Assembly: GCF_900143065.1 (NCBI RefSeq)
Contig: NZ_FRCX01000001.1
Coordinates: 620,001-684,000 of the forward strand
DNA length: 64,000 nucleotides
Reading direction: 5' to 3'
Origin: Duganella sacchari
GTDB taxonomy: Bacteria > Pseudomonadota > Gammaproteobacteria > Burkholderiales > Burkholderiaceae_D
The position numbers and the translations under genes were made by a program. Position 1 is the first letter of the stretch; every line of letters begins with the position of its first letter. The notes beneath the pieces were generated by a model. The model was not told where the DNA came from and did not search any database. It worked only from the letters and a program-made list of their open reading frames with translations. Positions 8,668-17,686 of this stretch are shown here, one piece after another.

Positions 8668-9216
8668 TCAAAATGGCGGTAATAGAGCCGCCTCTCGGGG
8701 AAAATCGGGCTTGACGGCGCATAGTCGTTGCACCATGGCAGCTTTTGGCTCGGTAATCACGCCATCTTCAAACGCCACCACACGCAAGCCATGCTCGCTG
8801 GCCAGCGCCAGCAGCTCGCCAGGTTGCAGCAAGAACGCCGGATTCGATGGTTTGCCGAACTGCGCATTGCCATCCGCGAAGGTTTCGTAGATCAACACAC
8901 CGTTCGGCGCCAGACTGCCCACCATCCCGGCAAATAAGGGACGATGCAGGTAGTTTGTGACCACGATGCCGGCAAAACGCTGCGGACCGAAAGGCCAGGC
9001 GGCGTCCTCCTCTTCCAGATCGATGGCCGACGTGGTAATGCCGAGGCCGCAAGCGGCCGCAAGCGCGGCGGGATCGCGGTCCACCGCCACCACTTCATGG
9101 CCCAGTGCGGCCATATGGCGCGAGTGGCGGCCGCTGCCGCAAGCCAGGTCCAGCACCGCGCCGCCGGGAACCAGCGGTGCGTAACGCTGCACCCAAGGAG
9201 AGATTTGATCGCTCAT
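8668..9216 (-). CDS. Class I SAM-dependent methyltransferase
   Basis: A 182-residue Rossmann-fold methyltransferase. The SAM-binding motif I VLDLACGSGRHS is at 21-32, an acidic motif II (VVAVDRD) at about 43 and a later VVTNYLHRPL segment, similar to TehB/UbiE-like small methyltransferases. The substrate is not apparent. It starts 19 bases after trpS ends and is followed by dapA after 84 bases, so it probably belongs to the same long transcript. Confidence 0.85.
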   Translation of the reverse strand: MSDQISPWVQRYAPLVPGGAVLDLACGSGRHSRHMAALGHEVVAVDRDPAALAAACGLGITTSAIDLEEEDAAWPFGPQRFAGIVVTNYLHRPLFAGMVGSLAPNGVLIYETFADGNAQFGKPSNPAFLLQPGELLALASEHGLRVVAFEDGVITEPKAAMVQRLCAVKPDFPREAALLPPF

Positions 9217-9235
9217 GATTTTTACCCGGTTTTAC

Positions 9236-10438
9236 TTAACTATAAGCCAAGCCCATGGCCTCGCGGACATCGCGCATGGTTTCCAGCGCGAGACGGCGGG
9301 CCGCGTCGTTGCCGTCGGCCACAATGGCGCGTACCAGCGACGGATCGTCCAGATACGGCTGCGCACGCTCGTGCATGGGCTCTTGTTCCTTGATGATGGC
9401 GTCAATTACGGGCTGTTTGCATTCAATGCAGCCGATCCCGGCCGACTTGCAGCCATTGACCACCCATTCCCGGGTCGGCTGGTCGCTATACACCTGGTGG
9501 AACTGCCAGACCGGGCAACGGGCTGGATCGCCAGCATCGCTGCGGCGCACGCGCGCCGGGTCGGTCGGCATGGTCTTGATTTTTTTGGTGACCGAGTCCT
9601 TGTCCTCGCGCAGGGCAATCGAATTGCCGTAGCTCTTGGACATTTTGCGGCCATCCAGGCCAGGCAGGCGCGCGGCCTCGGTCAAGCGGGACTGCGGTTC
9701 GACCAGGATCAGCTTGCGGCTGCCTTCGAGGTAGCCAAACAGGCGTTCGCGGTCGCCCATCGACAGGCTTTGCGCATCATCGAGCATGGCCTTGGCCTGC
9801 TCCAGCGCTTCATCCTTGCCGTCCTGCTGGTATTCGGTGCGCAGCTCGTTGTAGAGCTTGGCGCGTTTGCTGCCCAGCTTTTTTACGGCATCCTGCGCCT
9901 TTTCCTCGAAACCTTTTTCTTTGCCGTACAAGTGATTAAAACGGCGTGCAATCTCGCGCATCATCTCGATGTGCGGCACCTGGTCTTCACCCACTGGCAC
10001 CTGGCTGGCGCGGTAGATCAGCACGTCAGCGGCCTGCAGCAGTGGATAGCCGAGGAAGCCGTAGGTTGCGAGGTCTTTATTGGCCAGATTCTCGATCTGG
10101 TCCTTGTAGGTCGGCACGCGCTCCAGCCAGCCCAGCGGCGTGGCCATGGACAGCAGCAAGTGCAACTCGGCGTGTTCCGGCACGCGCGACTGGATGAACA
10201 GCGTGGATTGCGAGGGATCGATGCCGGCGGCCAGCCAGTCGATCAGCATGTCCCAGGTGCTGCGCTCGATGACGGTGGGATCGTCGTAGTGCGTCGTCAG
10301 CGCATGCCAGTCGGCCACGAAGAACAGGCATGGCAGCTCGGTCTGCATCTTGATCCAGTTTTTCAAGGCGCCATGGTAGTGGCCCAGGTGCATGGAACCG
10401 GTCGGACGCATGCCGGATACTACGCGATCGGGATACAT
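9236..10438 (-). CDS. trpS: Tryptophan--tRNA ligase
   Basis: A 400-residue class I aminoacyl-tRNA synthetase charging tRNA-Trp. The HIGH-type motif is HLGH at 17-20 and the KMSKS motif is at 265-269. Compared with the roughly 330-residue E. coli enzyme there is an insertion of about 60-70 charged residues (about 171-240) between the two motifs, a variant found in betaproteobacteria. It sits eight bases after the M50 protease gene. Confidence 0.95.
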   Translation of the reverse strand: MYPDRVVSGMRPTGSMHLGHYHGALKNWIKMQTELPCLFFVADWHALTTHYDDPTVIERSTWDMLIDWLAAGIDPSQSTLFIQSRVPEHAELHLLLSMATPLGWLERVPTYKDQIENLANKDLATYGFLGYPLLQAADVLIYRASQVPVGEDQVPHIEMMREIARRFNHLYGKEKGFEEKAQDAVKKLGSKRAKLYNELRTEYQQDGKDEALEQAKAMLDDAQSLSMGDRERLFGYLEGSRKLILVEPQSRLTEAARLPGLDGRKMSKSYGNSIALREDKDSVTKKIKTMPTDPARVRRSDAGDPARCPVWQFHQVYSDQPTREWVVNGCKSAGIGCIECKQPVIDAIIKEQEPMHERAQPYLDDPSLVRAIVADGNDAARRLALETMRDVREAMGLAYS

Positions 10439-10446
10439 AGACGGGC

Positions 10447-11124
10447 TCAGCTAAAAAGGAGAATCAACGGGGTGACCAGCAGATGGAACACACTTTGCAG
10501 AAGATGCATGCCGCCAATCAGGAAACCGGTCAGCAAACCGAATTGCATCAACAATATCAAGCCAATGAAAATATAGACGCCGAAACGCTCGATGCTGGCA
10601 AAACGGCGGGCCAGCGGCATCGGCAGCAAACCGGTGACAATGCGGCCGCCATCCAGCGGCGGAATTGGAATCAGGTTGAACACGCACATGGCGGAGTTCA
10701 CGCCAATGCCGGCCTTGGTCATCTGCACGAAGAAATCATGCTGGTCCATGGCAAACACATAGCTAAAGATTACCCACAGCACCATCCAGCCCAGGCCCAT
10801 CACAAAATTGGCAGCCGGGCCTGCTGCGGCCACGAAAGCCATTTGCTTTTTCGGATTGCGCAGACGGCCGAAATCCACCGGGACCGGCTTGGCAAAGCCC
10901 AGCGCCGGCAGACTCAGCAGGCTGAGCACCAAAGGCAGCAGAATGGTGCCAAATGGGTCGATGTGTTTCAGCGGGTTGGCGGTGAGGCGGCCGAGTTCGG
11001 CGGCGGTGGGGTCGCCGAAATAGCGGGCGACATATCCGTGTGCGGCTTCGTGCAGGGAAATTGCAAAAAGAACAGGGATCAGATAGACCGTGATGGTCTG
11101 GATAATACTGTCGGTTTCGTTCAT
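10447..11124 (-). CDS. Site-2 protease family (M50) membrane metallopeptidase
   Basis: A 225-residue multi-spanning membrane protein with the zinc motif HEAAH at 25-29 in the first helix and a PPLDGGR motif (equivalent to the third-ligand NPDG motif) near residue 155. This is the compact S2P group without a PDZ domain, found next to trpS in many betaproteobacteria. ATG at 11124 is preferred; an upstream in-frame ATG would add an unlikely 37-residue low-complexity leader. The target is unknown. Spacing to trpS is eight bases, and yciO lies 82 bases upstream. Confidence 0.85.
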   Translation of the reverse strand: MNETDSIIQTITVYLIPVLFAISLHEAAHGYVARYFGDPTAAELGRLTANPLKHIDPFGTILLPLVLSLLSLPALGFAKPVPVDFGRLRNPKKQMAFVAAAGPAANFVMGLGWMVLWVIFSYVFAMDQHDFFVQMTKAGIGVNSAMCVFNLIPIPPLDGGRIVTGLLPMPLARRFASIERFGVYIFIGLILLMQFGLLTGFLIGGMHLLQSVFHLLVTPLILLFS

Positions 11125-11206
11125 GGACGGGATTTTACCAGAGGCGGCTTGCCTGCTTTGCGGCGCCGTCGGAGGCCGGGCCGCTTGCCTGAATAAGAAA
11201 GGAGAA

Positions 11207-11830
11207 TCAGAGTCCGAACATGGAGGCGTCGCCACGGCCCTGGCGCACCAGTTCGGCGTCGTCGCCGGTCAGGTCGATCACGGTGGTGGGTTCCATGCTG
11301 CAGGCGCCGCCGTCGATAATCAGCTCCAGCTGCTTGCCGAGACGCTCGCAGATGATGTCCGCATCATTCAGCGGCTCGTCTTCATCGGGCATAATCAGCG
11401 TCGTGCCCAGCAAAGGCTGTTGCAACTCTTCCAGCAGCGCATGCATGATGGCATCTTCCGGCACCCGCAGCCCGATGGTCTTGCGCGAAGGATGGCTGAG
11501 CCGGCGCGGCACGCACTTGGTCGCTTCGAGGATAAAGGTGAAGGGTCCCGGCGTCGCCGCCTTCAGCAGGCGGAACTGGCGGTTGTCGACGCGGGCGTAG
11601 ACACCCAGCTCGCTCAAGTCGCGGCACAACAGGGTCAGGTGGTGTTTTTCGTCGATGCCGCGAATGCGGCGCAGGCGCTCGACGGCGCCTTTATCGTCCA
11701 GGTGACACACCAGCGCATAGCAGGAATCCGTCGGCACGGCGACGATGCCGCCGCCATGGATGATCTGCGCCGCCTGTTTTATCAGGCGGGGCTGCGGATT
11801 GACGGGGTGGACCTGGAAGAATTGGCTCAT
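11207..11830 (-). CDS. YciO-like Sua5/YrdC domain protein (L-threonylcarbamoyladenylate synthase family)
   Basis: A 207-residue YrdC-fold protein. Family members make threonylcarbamoyl-AMP for the t6A tRNA modification, but the YciO subgroup differs from TsaC and its activity in t6A synthesis is doubtful. The nucleotide-binding start (GGGIVAVPTDSCYALVC, about 27-43), the RGIDEKHHLTLL segment and the late GTT and DGG motifs are all present. It starts two bases after htpX ends. In E. coli yciO neighbours yciV (rnm), and here a PHP-domain homologue lies one gene away, which supports the YciO assignment. Confidence 0.85.
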   Translation of the reverse strand: MSQFFQVHPVNPQPRLIKQAAQIIHGGGIVAVPTDSCYALVCHLDDKGAVERLRRIRGIDEKHHLTLLCRDLSELGVYARVDNRQFRLLKAATPGPFTFILEATKCVPRRLSHPSRKTIGLRVPEDAIMHALLEELQQPLLGTTLIMPDEDEPLNDADIICERLGKQLELIIDGGACSMEPTTVIDLTGDDAELVRQGRGDASMFGL

Positions 11831-11832
11831 GC

Positions 11833-12714
11833 TTAAGATTGTACGCTACGCAGCGCCGCAATACGCTCTTCAAAAGGCGGGTGGGTCGAGAACAGCGCGC
11901 CCCAGCCGCCACGGCCAGCGCTGATGCCCGACGCAGCAAACGACTGCGGCAGCGCGCCAGGTTCCACACCGTTCAGGCGTGCCAACGCGTGCTGCATCGG
12001 CACCGTGCTGCCCAGCAGCTTGGCCGAACCGGCGTCCGCACGGAATTCGCGCTGACGCGAGAACCAGGCCACGATCAGCGAAGCCAGCAGGCCGAACACG
12101 ATTTCGCATACAAACACGGTAATCATGTAGCCGATGCCCGGACCACGACGCTCTTCATTCTTGTTGAGCATGCTGTCGACAAAAAAGCCGACCACGCGCG
12201 CCAGGAACACCACAAAAGTATTGGTCACGCCCTGGATCAGGGTCATGGTCACCATGTCGCCGTTGGCGATGTGCGCCACCTCGTGGCCCAGCACGGCTTC
12301 GACCTCATCGCGGTTCATGCTTTCCAGCAGGCCGGTCGATACCGCCACCAGCGCCGAGTTCTTGAATGCGCCGGTCGCAAATGCGTTCGGTTCACCCTGG
12401 TAGATCGCCACTTCCGGCATGCCGATGCCGGCGCGCTCGGACAGCGCCTTGACGGTGTTCACCAGCCACAGCTCGGTCGAGGACGTCGGGTTGTCGATCA
12501 CGCGCGCGCCCGTCGACCACTTGGCCATGGGCTTGCTGATCAGCAGCGAGAAGATCGCGCCGGTAAAGCCGACCACCAGCGAAAACGCCAGCAGGCTGCC
12601 CAGTTGCAGCGTACCGCCCGCGCCCGGACGGCCGATGCCCAGCAGCGACAGGACGATGGACAGCACCAGCATCACGGCCAGATTGGTGGCGATAAACAGG
12701 AAAATGCGTTTCAT
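11833..12714 (-). CDS. htpX: Membrane-bound zinc metalloprotease HtpX
   Basis: A 293-residue M48 protease that degrades misfolded inner-membrane proteins. The catalytic HEVAH is at 144-148, with two N-terminal membrane segments (about 4-25 and 37-60) and two more after the active site. Length matches E. coli HtpX (293). The ATG at 12714 is chosen with a GGAGA upstream; twelve further upstream codons are not family-like. It sits inside the PHP-yciO run, two bases before yciO. Confidence 0.95.
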   Translation of the reverse strand: MKRIFLFIATNLAVMLVLSIVLSLLGIGRPGAGGTLQLGSLLAFSLVVGFTGAIFSLLISKPMAKWSTGARVIDNPTSSTELWLVNTVKALSERAGIGMPEVAIYQGEPNAFATGAFKNSALVAVSTGLLESMNRDEVEAVLGHEVAHIANGDMVTMTLIQGVTNTFVVFLARVVGFFVDSMLNKNEERRGPGIGYMITVFVCEIVFGLLASLIVAWFSRQREFRADAGSAKLLGSTVPMQHALARLNGVEPGALPQSFAASGISAGRGGWGALFSTHPPFEERIAALRSVQS

Positions 12715-12831
12715 ATCAGGGTCTCCGGTACGACAATTTGCCGAAATCATAAGGTAAGACCGGGCTAACGCAAAATCAAGATACAGCTACTTACATGCCG
12801 ACGGTAATCGACAGGCAAAATTACCGGTAGC

Positions 12832-13662
12832 TTAGAACCAGTCGTGCCAGACCGGTGTCACATTGGCAGGCAGCGGCGGCAAGGCTGCAAAATCGACGCG
12901 GGATTCGCCCGGCGCATGGAAGTCGGAACCGCGCGAGGCCAGGAAGCCGTAATGATTTGCCAACTGCGCATACACCGGATACTGGTCCGGCGTATGGCTG
13001 CCGGTGACCACCTCGATTGCCGCGCCGCCCAGCTGCTTGAATTCGCTGAACAGCTCGCCCTGCGCCAGCTGGGTGAAGCGATAGCGGCCCGGATGGGCGA
13101 TCACGGCGATACCACCCGCATCGCGTATCCATCTGACCGACTGCTCCAGCGTCGCCCAGCAATGTGGCACATAGCCCGGCTTGCCTTCGGACAGATATTT
13201 CTTGAACACCTCGGCCGTGCTGGCACAGGCGCCGATCTCCACCAGATAACGGGCAAAGTGGGTGCGCGACATCAGGTCGGGATTGCCGACATATTTAAGC
13301 GCGCCCTCGTAAGCGCCGGTAATGCCGATCAGCTCCAGCTGCTTGGCGATTTCGCGGCCACGGTTATCGCGGCCGGAACGGGTGCAGGCCAGGCCGTCCA
13401 CCAGCGCCGGGTGGTTCTCGTCGATCTGCAGGCCGACGATGTGGACAGTCTCCTTGGCCCAGGTAATCGAAATTTCCACGCCCGTCACAAAGCGCATGCC
13501 TTGCACAGTGGCCGCCGCGCGGGCGGCGGGAATGCCGCTGACCTCATCGTGGTCGGTCAGCGCCCAGACATCAACCCCCGCCTTGCGGGCAGTTTCCGCC
13601 ACGGCAGCAGGAGCAAGAACGCCATCGGAGACGTTGGAATGACAATGCAGATCAACTTTCAT
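12832..13662 (-). CDS. rnm: PHP-domain phosphoesterase, 3',5'-nucleoside bisphosphate phosphatase/RNase AM (YciV) type
   Basis: A 276-residue PHP protein. The first metal motif is DLHCHSNVSDG at 4-14 (H6, H8), followed by TDHDEVSG near 37 and further His motifs (VIAHPGRYR, GSDFHAPGE). E. coli YciV/RNase AM trims 5' ends of small RNAs and rRNA and hydrolyses 3',5'-bisphosphonucleotides; this protein has the same motif order and length. ATG at 13662 or 13671 would both serve. The neighbourhood with yciO matches the E. coli arrangement. Confidence 0.82.
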   Translation of the reverse strand: MKVDLHCHSNVSDGVLAPAAVAETARKAGVDVWALTDHDEVSGIPAARAAATVQGMRFVTGVEISITWAKETVHIVGLQIDENHPALVDGLACTRSGRDNRGREIAKQLELIGITGAYEGALKYVGNPDLMSRTHFARYLVEIGACASTAEVFKKYLSEGKPGYVPHCWATLEQSVRWIRDAGGIAVIAHPGRYRFTQLAQGELFSEFKQLGGAAIEVVTGSHTPDQYPVYAQLANHYGFLASRGSDFHAPGESRVDFAALPPLPANVTPVWHDWF

Positions 13663-13785
13663 AACTGTCATTGTACGCTGCCTTGGGCCATCCGATGCAA
13701 GGGTGCGGCAAACGCGGCCTCGCGCAGACGGGCGCCGCGCTAGCAGCTTGGCGTTGCGGAGCAGATGCAGCATGGCAAGCGATTC

Positions 13786-14673
13786 CTAGCGCGCCAGGAA
13801 TGCCTCAATCATCTGCGCCAGCGCTTCCGGCTGGTCGTGGTGCAGCATGTGGCCGGCGTCGTGAACCAGTTCCTGGGTGACGTCGCGCAGGTGGCCCAGG
13901 CGGCGTTCCAGTTCGACGCGGCCGGCGGGTTTGCTGCCCATCCAGTCCCACATATTGGTCTGGTCGGCCTCCACCCACAGCACCGGCGCCGTGATCGCCT
14001 GCCAGCAAGCCATCACATCATCGACATGGTAGGGCAGCGGGCCGGCCTGCTTGTGGACCGGATCGCCGAGGATTTCCCACGCGCCCGCATCGTTCTGCGC
14101 CGACCAGTGCTGCGCCAGGAAAGCGGCCTTGTCGTCGCTGAGGCGGGGATTGGTTTTCTGCAGCCGCGCCGCCACCGCCGCCTGCGTGGGATACGTACGC
14201 ATGTCCGGCTGCTCCAGCAGGCTGTCCATCCACTTGGCGTAACGGCCTGGCGTCTGTTCCGGCTTGGCCGCGCGCAGGCCGGCGCCTTCCAGATTGATGA
14301 GCTTGCGGATGCGTTCAGGCCGCGCGCCCGCATACAGGCCGACGATGTTGCCGCCCATGCTATGCCCCAGCAGATAAACCGCCTGGTCCGGCGAATAGTG
14401 GCGCAGGATCGCATCCAGGTCGGCCAGGTAGTCCGGGAACCAGTAGGTATCCAGCCCGCTGCGCTGCGACAGGCCGAAACCGCGCCAGTCCGGCGCAATC
14501 ACATGCCAGTCGCCCTGCAAGGCATCCACCACAAACTGGAACGAGGCGCCCACATCCATCCAGCCATGCATCATGAACAACTTCGGGGCGCCCTCATTGC
14601 CCCAGTGGCGGACGTGGCAGCGCAAGCCGCGGATGGTCAGGAATTCGGAACGGGAAGGGGTGTGGGTCGTCAT
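13786..14673 (-). CDS. Alpha/beta hydrolase
   Basis: A 295-residue soluble hydrolase with the nucleophile elbow GHSMGG (Ser105), an MHGWMD oxyanion segment at 35-40 and a late DAGHMLHHDQ motif supplying the catalytic His. The substrate is unknown. The start at 14673 gives a normal N-terminus; ATG codons at 14709 and 14799 would add sequence not typical of the family. It is the first gene of the long minus-strand run and is divergent from the carbonic-anhydrase-like gene. Confidence 0.82.
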   Translation of the reverse strand: MTTHTPSRSEFLTIRGLRCHVRHWGNEGAPKLFMMHGWMDVGASFQFVVDALQGDWHVIAPDWRGFGLSQRSGLDTYWFPDYLADLDAILRHYSPDQAVYLLGHSMGGNIVGLYAGARPERIRKLINLEGAGLRAAKPEQTPGRYAKWMDSLLEQPDMRTYPTQAAVAARLQKTNPRLSDDKAAFLAQHWSAQNDAGAWEILGDPVHKQAGPLPYHVDDVMACWQAITAPVLWVEADQTNMWDWMGSKPAGRVELERRLGHLRDVTQELVHDAGHMLHHDQPEALAQMIEAFLAR

Positions 14674-14809
14674 CTCTGTCTGCCTTGAAAATACGCGGGC
14701 CAGCGCCATATCGTAACCTTGCCAGCCGCAAAGCAAAATAATAGCACGACCGTTCGATAGCTGCGCAAGCGTAAAATAGCGCCATCCCACCGCACTCAAC
14801 CAGGTTCCA

Positions 14810-15334
14810 ATGTCAATATATCAACTGGGCGATCACACGCCCGAGATTGCCGCATCGTCCTTTGTTGCTGACACCGCCACTGTGATAGGCAAGGTCAGCC
14901 TCCACGACAACACCTCGGTGTGGTTCGGCGCCACCCTGCGCGGCGACAACGAGCGTATCACCATTGGTGAAAACAGCAACGTGCAGGAAGGCACGGTGAT
15001 GCACACGGACATGGGCTACCCGCTCACCGTGGGCCGCAATGTGACCATCGGCCACCAGGTCATGCTGCACGGCTGCACCATTGGCGACGGTTCGCTGGTC
15101 GGCATCCAGGCTGTCATCCTGAATGGCGCCAAAATCGGCAATGGCTGCCTGGTCGGCGCCGGCGCGCTGGTCACGGAAGGCAAGACCTTCCCCGACCACT
15201 CGCTGATCATCGGTGCGCCGGCCAAGGTCGCGCGCCAGCTGACGGAAGAGGAAGTCGCCGCCCTGCAAGGCAGCGCCGACAGCTATGTCAAACGCGGCCA
15301 ACTGTTCAAGACGCAACTCAACAAGATTGGATAA
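14810..15334 (+). CDS. Gamma-carbonic anhydrase family protein (hexapeptide repeat)
   Basis: A 174-residue left-handed beta-helix protein with the three zinc-ligand His residues of the gamma class: H65 (VMHTDMG), H82 and H87 (GHQVMLHG). It resembles YrdA/PaaY proteins, cytoplasmic trimers whose carbonic anhydrase or thioesterase role varies. hslO starts three bases after its stop, so the two are co-transcribed. A second family member lies at 29385-29921. Confidence 0.88.
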   Translation: MSIYQLGDHTPEIAASSFVADTATVIGKVSLHDNTSVWFGATLRGDNERITIGENSNVQEGTVMHTDMGYPLTVGRNVTIGHQVMLHGCTIGDGSLVGIQAVILNGAKIGNGCLVGAGALVTEGKTFPDHSLIIGAPAKVARQLTEEEVAALQGSADSYVKRGQLFKTQLNKIG

Positions 15335-15337
15335 ACA

Positions 15338-16297
15338 ATGAGCACCACCCCAACCACTGGCCAGGACACCCTGCAAAAATTCATCTTCGAGAACGCCGCC
15401 GTACGCGGCGAACTCATCGACATTTCCGCCACCTGGCGTGAAGTGCTGTCACGCCACCACTACCCTGCCCCGGTCAAAAAACTGCTGGGTCAGATGGTGG
15501 CTGCCGCCGCGCTGCTGTCGGCCAACCTGAAGTTCAACGGCTCCATCATCATGCAGATCCACGGCGACGGCCCGGTGCGCCTGCTGGTAGTCGAGTGCGA
15601 CGCCGAGCTGCGCCTGCGCGCCACCGCCAAGCTGAATCCGGATATGGACGTGGCCGACGACGCCACGCTGACCTCGCTGCTGAACGCGCAAGGCAAAGGC
15701 CGCTTCATCATCACGCTGGATCCGGCTGAAAAAGTGCCTGGCCAGCAACCCTACCAGGGCGTGGTGCCGCTGGACGGCGACGATGTCAGCACCGTCATTG
15801 AAAACTATATGCTGCGCTCCGAACAGCTGGATACCAAGCTGTGGCTGGCGGCGGACGACAACGTCTCGCGCGGCCTGCTGCTGCAAAAGCTGCCCTACCA
15901 CGGCGGCAAAGCGGAAGCCACGCCAGTCAGCGAAGAAGATGCACTGGAAACCTGGAACCGCGCCGTGATCCTGGGCTCGACGGTGAAAGAGCAGGAACTG
16001 CTGGAAACCGGCATCGACGTGCTGATCCAGCGCCTGTTCTGGGAAGAGACCATCCGCGTGTTCGATCCCGTGCATCCGCAATTCCATTGCAGCTGCACGC
16101 GCGAGAAGGTCGGCAATATGCTCAAGATGCTGGGCCAGGAAGAGATCGACAGCGTGATTGCCGAACTGGGCCACGTCGGCGTCAACTGCGACTTCTGCGG
16201 CAAGCACTACGAGTACGACAAGGTCGATTGCGCCCAGCTGTTTGCCAGCAGCGCTCCGGTCGAAACACTGCTGCCCGCCGGCGAAGCCAAGCACTAA
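15338..16297 (+). CDS. hslO: Redox-regulated chaperone Hsp33
   Basis: A 319-residue holdase chaperone activated by oxidants such as hypochlorite. The zinc/redox switch is intact: C251 and C253 (CSC) and C284 and C287 (CDFC) near the C-terminus. The N-terminal substrate-binding domain begins DTLQKFIFENAAVRG. Its TAA overlaps by four bases the end of the convergent transporter gene, so no room is left for a terminator. Confidence 0.96.
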   Translation: MSTTPTTGQDTLQKFIFENAAVRGELIDISATWREVLSRHHYPAPVKKLLGQMVAAAALLSANLKFNGSIIMQIHGDGPVRLLVVECDAELRLRATAKLNPDMDVADDATLTSLLNAQGKGRFIITLDPAEKVPGQQPYQGVVPLDGDDVSTVIENYMLRSEQLDTKLWLAADDNVSRGLLLQKLPYHGGKAEATPVSEEDALETWNRAVILGSTVKEQELLETGIDVLIQRLFWEETIRVFDPVHPQFHCSCTREKVGNMLKMLGQEEIDSVIAELGHVGVNCDFCGKHYEYDKVDCAQLFASSAPVETLLPAGEAKH

Positions 16298-17262
16298 TCA
16301 GCGGATTGTGCGTACCTCTGCGCCACCACGGCGCAGACCATCAGCTGCAATTGGTGGAACAGCATCAGCGGCAACACCACGGCGCCCAGCGCGCCGCCCG
16401 CGAACAGCACCTTGGCCATCGGCACGCCGCTGGCCAGGCTCTTCTTGGAACCGCAAAACACAATCGCAATCCGGTCCTCGCGATTGAAGCCCAGGCGCCG
16501 CGCCAGCTGCGCGCTCGCGCCCATCACCAGTGCCAGCAACAGCACGTTAATCAGCATCAGGCCGGCCAGCGTGCTCCATGACACCTGGTGCCACAGCCCT
16601 TCGCCCACAGCCTCGCTAAACGCCGTGTACACCACCAGCAGAATCGAGCCCTGATCGACCATGCGCGTGAGCGGCTTGTGCCGCTCCACCCAGGCGCCGA
16701 TCCAGCGCCGCGCCACCTGGCCGGCAATAAACGGCAGCAACAGCTGCAAGGCAATCTGCAAGGCCGACTCCATCGGCGAACCGCCCTGCATCTGCGCCGA
16801 GGTCAGCAGGCCGACCAGCACTGGCGTGATAAAGATGCCCAGCAGGTTGGAGGCCGACGCGCTGCAGATCGCCGCCGGCACATTGCCGCGCGCCGCCGCC
16901 GTGAACGCAATTGACGACTGCACCGTTGACGGCAGCATGCACAGGAACAGGATGCCGAGATACAGGTCCGGCGTCACCAGCGGCGTCAGCACCGGCTTCA
17001 ACAGCAAGCCCAGCAGCGGGAACAAGGCAAATGTGCACAGCAGCACCAGCAAGTGCAGGCGCCAGTGCGTGACGCCTGCAATCACCGCCTCGCGCGACAG
17101 CTTGGCGCCGTGCAGGAAGAACAGCAGCGACACCGCCACATGCGTCACATCATTGAAAATCACGGCGCCCTGGCCATGACAAGGGAAGAAGCTGGCCGCG
17201 ATCACCGTCACGATCATGGCCAGCGTGAAGTTATCGGGCAAAAAACGCGGACGCTGCATCAT
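16294..17262 (-). CDS. Bile acid:sodium symporter-like transporter (YfeH/SBF-like family)
   Basis: A 322-residue membrane protein with about nine or ten hydrophobic segments and the SBF-like pattern (DNFTLAMI start, LFLHGAKLS, GSKKSLASGVPMA). It belongs to the YfeH-type SBF-like family, whose substrate is not established. ATG at 17262 overlaps the stop of the upstream lipoprotein gene (ATGA); an ATG at 17259 is also possible. It converges on hslO with a four-base overlap. Confidence 0.85.
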   Translation of the reverse strand: MMQRPRFLPDNFTLAMIVTVIAASFFPCHGQGAVIFNDVTHVAVSLLFFLHGAKLSREAVIAGVTHWRLHLLVLLCTFALFPLLGLLLKPVLTPLVTPDLYLGILFLCMLPSTVQSSIAFTAAARGNVPAAICSASASNLLGIFITPVLVGLLTSAQMQGGSPMESALQIALQLLLPFIAGQVARRWIGAWVERHKPLTRMVDQGSILLVVYTAFSEAVGEGLWHQVSWSTLAGLMLINVLLLALVMGASAQLARRLGFNREDRIAIVFCGSKKSLASGVPMAKVLFAGGALGAVVLPLMLFHQLQLMVCAVVAQRYAQSAD

Positions 17263-17573
17263 TTCGGACACTTCACTTCCAGCACATCGACCGCGCCCAG
17301 GGTTTTCGCGGCCGTGGCGCTGCGCACCAGGTCGACCCGCTCCACACAGTCCTTGCGCACCAGCCGCTCATACGCGCGCGTGCAGCTGATGACGGCATCG
17401 CCGCCGCTACCCGTATTGCAATAGAAACCCTCCGCCTGCATGCGTACCAGCGCCTGCTCCATCGGCATGCCGGGCTGCACCGTCTGACTGACGAAATGGC
17501 CCAGCTTGGACTGATCGATTGTTGAGCAAGCTGCCAACATCAGTGGCAAGGCTGCCAATAAAAATCTCTGCAT
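17259..17573 (-). CDS. Small putative lipoprotein
   Basis: A 104-residue protein with a lipoprotein signal (LPLMLAACS, lipobox Cys at 16) and four later cysteines (YCNTG, SCTRA, KDCVE, VKCPK) that could form two disulfides. The ATG at 17573 follows a clear AAGGAG site. No family recognised. Its stop overlaps the start of the transporter gene. Confidence 0.75.
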   Translation of the reverse strand: MQRFLLAALPLMLAACSTIDQSKLGHFVSQTVQPGMPMEQALVRMQAEGFYCNTGSGGDAVISCTRAYERLVRKDCVERVDLVRSATAAKTLGAVDVLEVKCPK

Positions 17574-17617
17574 TGTCGCGGTCTCCTTATTTCCAGACAG
17601 CAGTTTAACGCATGTCC

Positions 17618-17635
17618 GCGTCATGATCCGGTAAC
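17618..17635 (+). promoter_or_regulatory. Weak candidate Pho box upstream of the TonB receptor/GDPD pair
   Basis: GCGTCAT (17618-17624), a four-base spacer and CGGTAAC (17629-17635) match the 7-4-7 layout of PhoB sites, with about 10 of 14 consensus positions by eye. It is noted because the downstream pair looks like organophosphate scavenging. It is clearly weaker than the site at 52781-52798. Confidence 0.28.
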
Positions 17636-17686
17636 ACTTGAGACCTATGATGCGCAGCGTTATTCATCCCACCATCTGGACAAAAC